A DNA stretch of 64,000 bases from positions 1-64,000 of the forward strand of contig CAJUTB010000009.1 in NCBI GenBank assembly GCA_910589315.1. The letters are read 5' to 3'. The DNA comes from an uncultured Oscillibacter sp. (GTDB lineage: Bacteria > Bacillota > Clostridia > Oscillospirales > Oscillospiraceae). A program made the translations under genes and the position numbers. The notes under the pieces are model-generated. The model worked only from the letters and a program-made list of their open reading frames with translations, searched no databases and had not been told where the DNA came from. Positions 14,995-21,046 of this stretch are shown here, piece by piece. How positions within the stretch are numbered: position 1 is the first letter of the stretch; each line of letters begins with the position of its first letter.

Positions 14995-16542
14995 TCAAAC
15001 TGGGCCGCGCTTTTTCCGGTTGCTCTCCACCTGAAAGGTCCATACTTGCGAAAGGCCGTTCAAACTTGCTTCCACCCTTCCATTCCGGAAGACCACCAGG
15101 CGGTCCAAAAGATTCTTGTAAAAGGCTTCGCTTTCTGTCAAACCGTTTACGATATCGAATATTCGTTCTTTCAGTTCCTGGGTTCTGGTGGTTTTCGGGT
15201 GTCTTTTTACAGTTTGCAGGCGGATTTGCAGCGTATCTTGTTCACGGTTGTAACGCTCGTTCATACGCTTCATATCCGCTTCCGAAATGCTTCCGGAGAA
15301 AAAGGCATCCAGGACCGCTTCTTTTTTTTCGGTTAAGCGGTCGAGTTCATGGGTCAGAAGGCTGATTGAATCCGTCTTCTGCTCCCCTTCTAAACAAACA
15401 GCAGTTTGGATGGCGGCAACTGTCTGAGCCGCAATTTCCGCCCAATTTACTTGAAGCGTTCCAATGGCCTGCTTTAGCAGCTCCAACGCCAGATCATCCC
15501 GAAGCATCCAGCCTATCCGGCATCCGCCGTGCGTTTGGCCGCTTCCTTTCATGACGGCGGTATAGCATCCCCACCGTTTGCAGCTGACGCCGTTTTTCCG
15601 CTTTTTTGTTCGTGACACAAAAGATGCTCCACATTCGCCGCAACGGATTTTCCCGGAGAACAAATAGCGGTTCGCGTGGCCGCTTCCAGACCTTCGGTCC
15701 CGCTTTTTCAGCTCGGATTGCACCAGCTCCCACAACTCCCGGCTTATGATCGCTTCATGGTGATCGGGAAGAATGACCAGCTCCTCCTCCCCATGGTTGT
15801 ATTTTCTCGTATGGCTCAAGTAATCCGGCGTATAGGTTTTTTTCTGTACCAAGTCGCCTGCATATTTCTCATTTTTCAGGATTTTTACAATATGGCTGTT
15901 GGACCATTCCGCAGTCCCCCGACGGGTTTTATATCCCGCCTCTTGCAGTTCTTTTGCAATCGTCGTCGTGCCTTTTTTCTCTATGCCGTACTTGTAAAAA
16001 ATCTGCTTCACAATCTCCGCTCCTTCCGGATTGACGGCTATTCCTCCGTCTTTTACATCGTAGCCCAGCAGAGACCGCCCAAACACCACGCCTTGTTCCA
16101 TCCGCCGTGTCTGGCCCCATTTTACGCGGCTGGAGGTCCGGCGGCTTTCCTCCTGCGCTATGGAAGCCATAATGGACAGCCGCAGTTCCGCATCCGGGTC
16201 CAGCGTGTTGATGCCGTCATTCATGAACAAAACGCCTACGCCATACCGCCGCAGTTCTCTGGTGCAGGCTATGGTATCCAGAATATTACGGGAAAACCGG
16301 CTGACCTCTTTTGTGAGAATCAGCCGGAAACAGCCGGAACAGGCGTCGTGCATCATGCGGTGAAATGCAGCGCGCTTTTTTGTAGATGTGCCAGTAACGC
16401 CCTCGTCGGCATAGACCTCATACAACTCCCAATCCGGCTGACGGCGGATGTACTCCTTAAAATACCGCTGCTGGCTTTCAAAAGAGTTTGCCTGGTCCTC
16501 CCGGTCTGTGGACACCCGGCAGTAAGACGCAACTCTAATCAT
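14995..16542 (-). CDS. Large serine recombinase of element 1
   Basis: A 515-residue serine integrase that would excise or insert element 1. The resolvase domain (about 1-150) has the nucleophile Ser11 in SYCRVSTDR and the Arg-containing LTKEVSRFSRNI. A recombinase domain (about 160-265) includes LLGYDVKDGG and EWSNSHIVKILKNEKYAGD. A zinc ribbon follows (CGECGASF with later CKRWGC), then a coiled-coil segment (about 395-460, HELDRLTEKKEAVLDAF). Its stop codon lies eight bases inside the element's left end, as usual for integrases beside their att site. The ATG lies inside the end of the 65-codon ORF (8-base overlap). All motifs are intact. Confidence 0.95.
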   Translation of the reverse strand: MIRVASYCRVSTDREDQANSFESQQRYFKEYIRRQPDWELYEVYADEGVTGTSTKKRAAFHRMMHDACSGCFRLILTKEVSRFSRNILDTIACTRELRRYGVGVLFMNDGINTLDPDAELRLSIMASIAQEESRRTSSRVKWGQTRRMEQGVVFGRSLLGYDVKDGGIAVNPEGAEIVKQIFYKYGIEKKGTTTIAKELQEAGYKTRRGTAEWSNSHIVKILKNEKYAGDLVQKKTYTPDYLSHTRKYNHGEEELVILPDHHEAIISRELWELVQSELKKRDRRSGSGHANRYLFSGKIRCGECGASFVSRTKKRKNGVSCKRWGCYTAVMKGSGQTHGGCRIGWMLRDDLALELLKQAIGTLQVNWAEIAAQTVAAIQTAVCLEGEQKTDSISLLTHELDRLTEKKEAVLDAFFSGSISEADMKRMNERYNREQDTLQIRLQTVKRHPKTTRTQELKERIFDIVNGLTESEAFYKNLLDRLVVFRNGRVEASLNGLSQVWTFQVESNRKKRGPV

Positions 16543-16732
16543 ACGGTTCTCCGGACGCCGGGCCGCTTTGATTTCTCAGGATTTCTTCCGCTGAACGGCA
16601 CTGCATCTCGTTCAGCAGCCCAAGTTCTTTCAAAGCAAGCAGCACGCTTTGCTGGCATATAAACCAGAATTCCGGGTCCGTTTTCTGCGTAATTTCCCGG
16701 TCTTTCGTAATTTGAATCAATTTCGCCTCCAT
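16535..16732 (-). CDS. 65-residue recombinase-associated small protein
   Basis: MEAKLIQITKDREI... with AAGGAGG six bases before the ATG. Its 3' end overlaps the recombinase start by 8 bases, so the two are translationally coupled. It is acidic and helical-looking, with no recognised domain. The same small-ORF-plus-recombinase layout occurs independently in element 2. One hypothesis is a directionality factor that turns the recombinase to excision; another is a helper for recombinase expression. Neither is shown by sequence. Confidence 0.7.
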   Translation of the reverse strand: MEAKLIQITKDREITQKTDPEFWFICQQSVLLALKELGLLNEMQCRSAEEILRNQSGPASGEPYD

Positions 16733-16800
16733 GCTCTCCCTCCTTTGTTCAAGGATATTCAGCAGATGGAGGCGGTTTGCCTCTTTTTCTCAACCCGTCA

Positions 16801-17874
16801 TTATTTTCGCAGGCGATAGGCCCAATGCCCTCCCTCATGACATTTCACCAACTTGCCCTCTGCGGCCAATCCTGCCAAAATACGATTTGCCGTAGCAGGC
16901 GATACCTGGAAAAGCGTGCGAACGTCTGCGTTTCGGACCAGCTCATGGCTGTCCAAAAACTGCCGCACTTCCTCCCAGCGTGGAACGCTCTGTTCCACGG
17001 AAAGCGGCAAATCATCTTTTTCATCACTCACGCATACATCAATCAACCCCTCGTCATCAATCGCATCGCTCGTGCAATCATCACTCACACATCCATCACT
17101 CTCATCCATCGCATCCATCACTCGCTCGAGCGATGAGTTGATTGATGCTAGCAGGAATTGAATATAAACTCCTGCTTCTCCGGCATCATTAGCGGCGTTG
17201 ATCGTCTTATAATACTCCGTTTGCTGCTCCTGGATTACAGCATCAACCGGTATCCAGGCAAACAGGGGATTCCATTTTGTCAGAAAAAGCGTATGCCAAA
17301 GGCGGCTCAATCGTCCGGCGCCATTGGCAAACGGATGAATCCGCTCAAACTCAAAGCGAAATGCACAGCTCTTAACCAACATCGGCAGATCACTGCCGCG
17401 CACCCAGTCCAACAACTCTGCAACCAGCTTCGAATAGTAATCCGGCAAGGTGCCAAAATGCAGAATCTGACCAGATTCATCCACAAGATTCACCTTTTTA
17501 GGCCGAAACACTCCTGCCTCTCCCTCAAAACTATGCATCATCGTTCGATGAACATCCAAAAGAACATCCATTGAAAACGGGTCCAGCTTTTCAAGATTTT
17601 CATAGGCTTCCCAGGCGTTTTGCCATTCTGCGATGTCCTTCAGCGGCGCAATGATCCGGCGGCCGTCCGCTATAGCCACGGCCTGTTCCAGCGTCAAAGC
17701 ATTCTGCTCCAAAGCAAGGGACCCATAGATCATAGAAATACGATTCCGGCGGCGCCATGCGGAATTGGCGGTAAAACGATCCAACACAGTCAGTCTCCCC
17801 ACCAACTCCGCAGTTTCCATAACCTGACTAATGATTTCGTTCGTCATTTCAAACGATGGCTTTTGATTCCTCAT
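16801..17874 (-). CDS. Fic-family protein with degenerate catalytic motif
   Basis: A 357-residue Fic/DOC protein. Fic enzymes transfer AMP or other nucleotides to proteins through HPFx(D/E)GNGR. Here the motif is HPFANGAGRLSRL from His180: the catalytic His and the anion-binding GxGR remain, but the acidic residue is Asn and the first GN position is Gly-Ala. The N-terminal inhibitory-helix motif S-x-x-x-E is present at Ser52-Glu56 (SLALEQN). An acidic low-complexity stretch (DESDGCVSDDC..., about 245-275) precedes a C-terminal winged helix (about 290-355). It could be an altered AMPylase, a deAMPylase or a DNA-binding regulator. No antitoxin gene is adjacent. Confidence 0.85.
   Translation of the reverse strand: MRNQKPSFEMTNEIISQVMETAELVGRLTVLDRFTANSAWRRRNRISMIYGSLALEQNALTLEQAVAIADGRRIIAPLKDIAEWQNAWEAYENLEKLDPFSMDVLLDVHRTMMHSFEGEAGVFRPKKVNLVDESGQILHFGTLPDYYSKLVAELLDWVRGSDLPMLVKSCAFRFEFERIHPFANGAGRLSRLWHTLFLTKWNPLFAWIPVDAVIQEQQTEYYKTINAANDAGEAGVYIQFLLASINSSLERVMDAMDESDGCVSDDCTSDAIDDEGLIDVCVSDEKDDLPLSVEQSVPRWEEVRQFLDSHELVRNADVRTLFQVSPATANRILAGLAAEGKLVKCHEGGHWAYRLRK
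17020..17150. repeat. CATC-rich repeat tract inside the fic gene
   Basis: Dense CATCAATC, CATCACT and CATCCATC units occur within the coding region of the acidic linker of the Fic protein. They resemble the CATCRATCATC repeats upstream of the same gene (17934-17979), so the linker may have arisen from, or may act as, additional binding sites. Confidence 0.55.
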
Positions 17875-17933
17875 GGCATCCTCGCTTTTTGTAAAATACT
17901 ATAATTTTATCAGCTTTCTTTCTGACGTGCGCG

Positions 17934-17979
17934 CATCAATCATCTATCACACATCGATCATCGTTTTCCATCGATCATC
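17934..17979. promoter_or_regulatory. Iteron-like operator: three CATCRATCATC repeats
   Basis: CATCAATCATC (17934-17944), CATCGATCATC (17952-17962) and CATCGATCATC (17969-17979) are spaced by 18 and 17 bp in the 118-bp gap upstream of fic. CATCAATCA recurs at 17991, inside the end of the PII-like gene. The helical phasing suggests a cooperative binding site, perhaps for the Fic winged helix. Confidence 0.6.
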
Positions 17980-17992
17980 GCGATCCATTGCA

Positions 17993-18328
17993 TCAATCAA
18001 AGCTCGTGCGATACAATGGAACGACATTGATGACCGGTTCCTCATAAGGGTGTATCTGCTTGATTGCATAGACGGTTCGATCTGCTGCTTCTGTAGGGCA
18101 CACCGTTTCCACCTTCAACTCCGCTTCTGTGCTGATCGCCCCCACTTGTCCAATATATGGCCGTGCATCCTCCAAAGGACGCCAGCAGCTCATCACTTTG
18201 CTGTAAGAAAGACAAGAATCATATTTGCCGATGTGTCCTGCGTCTGCTTCCTGCAACGCTTTTTGCAAAGCGGCAAAATGCGTCTCTGGAATATACACCT
18301 CAATTTTGCAATACGAAAAATCCATCAT
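17993..18328 (-). CDS. Stand-alone PII/CutA-like domain of the YqfO (Nif3 insert) type
   Basis: A 111-residue protein matching the small PII-like domain that is inserted in full-length YqfO/Nif3 proteins: KIEVYIPETHFAALQKALQEADAGHIGKYD, then RPLEDARPYIGQVG, and IHPYEEPVINVVPL at the C terminus. Trimeric PII-like proteins of this group bind small ligands or metals, though for free-standing copies no function is settled. The chromosomal nif3 in this window (30823-31602) lacks this insert. GAGGAGGA lies before the ATG pair, and a good promoter lies upstream. It is the first gene of element 1 in its direction. Confidence 0.75.
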   Translation of the reverse strand: MMDFSYCKIEVYIPETHFAALQKALQEADAGHIGKYDSCLSYSKVMSCWRPLEDARPYIGQVGAISTEAELKVETVCPTEAADRTVYAIKQIHPYEEPVINVVPLYRTSFD

Positions 18329-18378
18329 ACTGGTCCTCCTCAGTCGCAGACTGTCGCCCCTAAGTTTTTCTCAGGTCC

Positions 18379-18407
18379 AGTATACCACAACGTTATATGC
18401 CGTTCAA
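18379..18407 (-). promoter_or_regulatory. Sigma-A-type promoter of the element 1 gene string
   Basis: Minus strand: TTGAAC (18402-18407), 17 bp, TATACT (18379-18384), about 50 bases before the PII-like gene. It would also feed fic and possibly the recombinase. Confidence 0.7.
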
Positions 18408-18465
18408 CTCCTGCATACAGTCCGGCGGCAGACGTTGATAAAAAGCGAGGCATCATTTCAGATAA

Positions 18466-18480
18466 CCTCTAGGTACAGAG
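18466..18480. repeat. Right junction of element 1, GGTA core with palindromic arms
   Basis: CCTCT and AGAGG flank AGGTAC, so the GGTA core (18472-18475) is centred in an inverted repeat (arms begin at 18465). The central non-palindromic GT is a plausible 2-bp crossover for a serine recombinase. Confidence 0.7.
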
Positions 18481-18695
18481 GAACTGGGTCACCTGGAGAT
18501 GGTAGGAACCATCGTTCACCAGCTCACCCGCAATCTGACCGAGGAGCAGATTCGCACCGCTGGATTTGACACCTATTTTGTCGACCACACGGCGGGCGTA
18601 TACCCACAATTCGCTTCCGGCTACCCCTGGTCTGCCTCCTCCATGCAAGTCACCGGCGACCTGATTGCTGATCTGACCGAGGACTTGGCAGCAGA
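18476..18695 (+). CDS. cotJC: cotJC segment 2 of 3 (codons 63-135)
   Basis: Middle part of CotJC: with the preceding GGTA it reads GTEELGHLEMVGTIVHQLTRN and continues through GVYPQFASGYPWSASSMQ to EDLAA. It carries metal ligands Glu65 and His68, directly after the element 1 junction. No promoter or ribosome binding site precedes it, so alone it is silent; the frame is open with no lesion. At GCAGCAGA (18688-18695) it passes into element 2 and would stop at 18753. The family continuation EQKAR is found at 23294. Confidence 0.95.
18688..18695. repeat. Left junction of element 2 (GCAGCAGA core)
   Basis: GCAGCAGA here and at 23288-23295 is the 8-bp identity between the two ends of element 2. Recombination joins gaggacttgGCAGCAGA to gcagaaagcacgc, giving E-D-L-A-A-E-Q-K-A-R. 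Confidence 0.88.
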
Positions 18696-18769
18696 TGCCG
18701 CTATGTGCAAAAAACAGCTTCTATCCTGTCAGACGCCGCATAGTCTTTGCTGAAAGGAGTTGAATACCG

Positions 18770-18919
18770 ATGCGGGAAGAACGGCAAGAGCTTTGCAAAA
18801 GCGTTTTCCAGGATGGTTCCGCAGAAACGGACACAGAGCGTTTTACCCATGCTTGGATGGATCTGATTCAGCAGTTGGAGGCAACGAATGAAAGCCGCTG
18901 TTTACTGCCGCCTGTCTGA
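18770..18919 (+). CDS. 49-residue recombinase-associated small protein
   Basis: MREERQELCKSVFQDG... with AAAGGAG twelve bases before the ATG. It overlaps the recombinase start (18888) by 32 bases in another frame; the recombinase's own GGAGG lies inside it. It is too short for family assignment. It occupies the same place as the 65-residue ORF in element 1, and is likewise a candidate directionality or helper factor. Confidence 0.6.
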   Translation: MREERQELCKSVFQDGSAETDTERFTHAWMDLIQQLEATNESRCLLPPV

Positions 18920-20429
18920 AGAAGACCGGAACAAGCGGCGGGATACGGACGACAGCGGCAGCATCCAAAACCAAAAAGCATTGCTGCTGCAATACGCCAA
19001 AGCGCAGGGATGGGACGTTTACGGCGTTTACAGCGACGACGATTACACCGGCTCTGACCGCAGCCGTCCGGCATTCCGGCAATTGCTGCAAGATGCAGAA
19101 CAGCGGCGGTTTGAAATCGTTCTCTGCAAAACGCAGTCCCGCTTTACCCGTGAGCTGGAGCTGGTGGAAAAATACCTCCATGGGCTCTTTCCCCGCTGGG
19201 GAATCCGATTCGTCAGCGTGGTAGACAACGCCGATACCGAGAACGCCGGGAATAAAAAATCCCGGCAAATTAACGGACTTGTCAACGAATGGTATCTGGA
19301 AGATATGTCGAAAAATATCCGAAGCGTTCTGGTGAACCGCAGGGAAAACGGGTTTCATATCGGCTCTACCGCCCTTTACGGCTACCAAAAAGACCCTCTG
19401 CAAAAGGGCCATCTATTGATTGACGAGACAGCCGCCGCTGTTGTCCGGAAGATTTTCGCGCTCTTTGTACAAGGCTGCGGAAAAACCGCCATTGCACGGA
19501 TGCTGAATGAACAAGGCATCCCAAATCCTACGGAATATAAGCGTCTGCATGGAATCTGCACCCGTTTGCCTCCGGGGAAAAGCGGTACGCTTTGGAAATA
19601 TCCCGCTATCTCGCACATCCTGTCAAACGAAATGTACATCGGCAATATGGTTCAGGGGAAATACGGGAGCGAATCCTACAAGACCAAAAAAAACCGTCCC
19701 CGCCCGAAAAACCTTTGGTATCGGGTCGAGCATACCCATGAAGCTGTGATCAGTCTGGACCTCTGGAATCAGGCGCAGGCACTCCTTTCCCAGCGGACAA
19801 AACCCTTTTCCGGCGGCAGTATCGGTCTTTTTGCCGGGAAAACACGCTGTGCCTGCTGCGGCTATACGCTGCGTTCTTCCAAAAGCCACGGACGGCATTA
19901 CCTGCAATGTCCAACCCGCCGCGTCTCCAAAGACACCTGTACTGGCAGCTTCATTGCCGCAGAAACGCTGGAACAGATCGTCCTCAACGAACTGCAACGC
20001 CTTTGCGAACAATATCTGGACGCTGGTATCCTGGCCCAAAGCCTTCCGCTCAGCGCCGGTATACAGCGGCAAATGGACGGCCTTCAAGCCTGTCTGACCG
20101 CCTGCAAGAAAAAGGAGACTGCATATATTAAAAGCCTTCAGACATTATACCTGGACCGGGCGGCGGGCGCCATTACAGAACCCGACTTCATCCGCCTCCG
20201 GGACGGTCTCACAGCGGGGCGCATAGCCCTGTCGAAGCAGCTTAAGGATACCCAGGAGCAGCTTGATGTCTTGAAGGCCCAGACGGCCGTTGAGGCCGGG
20301 CAAAGCCCATATTCCCACCCCCAGCGTTTAACGCGGGAAATGGTGGATCTTTTGATCGAATTCATTACCATCGGCAAACGCACCCTGGGAGAACCACACC
20401 CGCCTGTTGAAATCCATTGGCGTTTTTAG
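18888..20429 (+). CDS. Large serine recombinase of element 2
   Basis: A 513-residue serine recombinase of the TnpX-like subtype. The nucleophile is Ser10 in VYCRLSEED, followed by SGSIQNQKALLLQYAKAQGW and DDDYTGSDRSRPAFRQLL, with the Arg-rich KTQSRFTRELELVEKYL. The recombinase domain (about 165-290) contains LYGYQKDP and WKYPAISHILSNEMYIGNM. The zinc ribbon is CACCGYTLRSS with YLQCPTRRVSKDTC, then a coiled coil (about 385-465). It differs clearly from the element 1 recombinase (different linker, zinc ribbon and C terminus). All active-site features are intact. Confidence 0.95.
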   Translation: MKAAVYCRLSEEDRNKRRDTDDSGSIQNQKALLLQYAKAQGWDVYGVYSDDDYTGSDRSRPAFRQLLQDAEQRRFEIVLCKTQSRFTRELELVEKYLHGLFPRWGIRFVSVVDNADTENAGNKKSRQINGLVNEWYLEDMSKNIRSVLVNRRENGFHIGSTALYGYQKDPLQKGHLLIDETAAAVVRKIFALFVQGCGKTAIARMLNEQGIPNPTEYKRLHGICTRLPPGKSGTLWKYPAISHILSNEMYIGNMVQGKYGSESYKTKKNRPRPKNLWYRVEHTHEAVISLDLWNQAQALLSQRTKPFSGGSIGLFAGKTRCACCGYTLRSSKSHGRHYLQCPTRRVSKDTCTGSFIAAETLEQIVLNELQRLCEQYLDAGILAQSLPLSAGIQRQMDGLQACLTACKKKETAYIKSLQTLYLDRAAGAITEPDFIRLRDGLTAGRIALSKQLKDTQEQLDVLKAQTAVEAGQSPYSHPQRLTREMVDLLIEFITIGKRTLGEPHPPVEIHWRF

Positions 20430-20454
20430 ACTGCGCCAAGAGACTGGCGGGGAG

Positions 20455-20483
20455 TTGCAAGTTTTCTGTTTCTGTGCTATACT
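20455..20483 (+). promoter_or_regulatory. Promoter of the flagellin-like small gene
   Basis: TTGCAA (20455-20460), 17-bp spacer, TATACT (20478-20483), about 38 bases before the ATG at 20521. Confidence 0.7.
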
Positions 20484-20520
20484 CTCTCCATCTTCCCCTA
20501 GAAACGAGGAACTTGACGCA

Positions 20521-20781
20521 ATGGATGACCAAGAAAATTTGACGCTCCCCGCGCCGTCCGGCAACAAGAAAACCGAAAATCAACACAGTTTGACCTCTGC
20601 CCCTCTCCCCCAGGCTGTCGAAGAAGCCCTGGATGAAATCGAACTGCGTCTCCGGAAAATGCTGGCCCTGGCCCGTCTGTCCGCCAGCGACAGCGACGTT
20701 GACCGAATGGTCTTACAGAAAAAGCTGGAACGGCTGCGAGAGGAAATTGACCGCATTGCGAATGAAATGCAACAGAATTAG
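20521..20781 (+). CDS. 86-residue flagellin-like helical protein
   Basis: From ATG 20521 (GAGGAAC nine bases upstream): MDDQENLTLPAPSGNKK, a polar linker, then a helical half. The segment LRKMLALARLSASDSDVDRM and the following KKLERLREEIDRIANEMQ resemble the conserved flagellin D1 helices (pattern RMRELAVQSAN...SDSDR...LQxEVDxLxxEIDRIA). The protein lacks the rest of flagellin and any secretion signal. It may be a coiled-coil adaptor, or may mimic flagellin toward its chaperones. The frame is open upstream to 20407, but the promoter and ribosome binding site favour 20521. Function unknown. Confidence 0.65.
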   Translation: MDDQENLTLPAPSGNKKTENQHSLTSAPLPQAVEEALDEIELRLRKMLALARLSASDSDVDRMVLQKKLERLREEIDRIANEMQQN

Positions 20782-20877
20782 GTGCTAAAATACCGGGGAA
20801 ATGCAGTTTTCCGGGAGAATGCCACCAGAAAATGCGATCAAAATTCTGCCTCTCCTGTTTCCCAAAACGCAAGCCTT

Positions 20878-20922
20878 GCAAAAAGCAGCTCCACGCAACT
20901 GGGCGCGGCGCTGCTTTTTTGC
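20878..20922 (+). terminator. Terminator inside element 2
   Basis: GCAAAAAGCAGC (20878-20889) pairs with GCTGCTTTTTTGC (20910-20922), with the T-run in the right arm. It separates the flagellin-like gene from the kinase gene. The region 20782-21046 otherwise holds only the kinase promoter. Confidence 0.6.
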
Positions 20923-20973
20923 AGAACCTGGAAAACGGTTCCCCCGAAAATTTAGGAAATTGAGGAAATTATG

Positions 20974-21002
20974 GTGACAGACTCCTTAAAATATGTTATG
21001 AT
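20974..21002 (+). promoter_or_regulatory. Promoter of the hybrid histidine kinase
   Basis: GTGACA (20974-20979), 17-bp spacer, TATGAT (20997-21002); each box is 5/6 to consensus. Expression from a housekeeping-type promoter suggests the kinase acts in vegetative cells. Confidence 0.7.
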
Positions 21003-21046
21003 TATCGGTAATCAGACGGCATTCTGCTATGAGGGAGGGCCAACAG

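Larger units (their letters stand above)
14987..18475. mobile_element. Element 1: 3489-bp serine-recombinase intervening sequence in cotJC
   Basis: Defined by exact restoration of the cotJC frame when 14987-18475 is removed. Contents, all on the minus strand (opposite to cotJC), are a large serine recombinase ending eight bases from the left junction, an overlapping 65-codon ORF, a Fic protein, and a PII-like protein near the right end. No capsid, replication or conjugation genes are present. It is far smaller than the B. subtilis skin element. The layout is that of a minimal integrative element kept in a spore gene, probably excised by its own recombinase in the mother cell. Boundary identity is only 4 bp, typical for serine integrases. 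Confidence 0.88.

Noticed and set aside
14800..15336. 178-codon ORF beginning as CotJC
   Set aside because: Only the first 62 codons are CotJC; the rest is antisense to the element 1 recombinase gene and resembles no protein.
15676..16662. 328-codon plus-strand ORF and similar long ORFs opposite real genes (for example 2049-3263, 24796-25695, 58704-62006)
   Set aside because: They are shadows of high-GC coding sequence on the other strand, with low-complexity or nonsensical protein sequence and no ribosome binding sites.
17020..17150. CRISPR-like array
   Set aside because: The units are short, irregular and inside the fic reading frame; there are no uniform repeats and spacers and no cas genes.
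18739..18746. CATAGTCT as a mother-cell promoter for recombinase 2
   Set aside because: No matching -35 is placed, and transcription would start on top of the ribosome binding site at 18752-18758.
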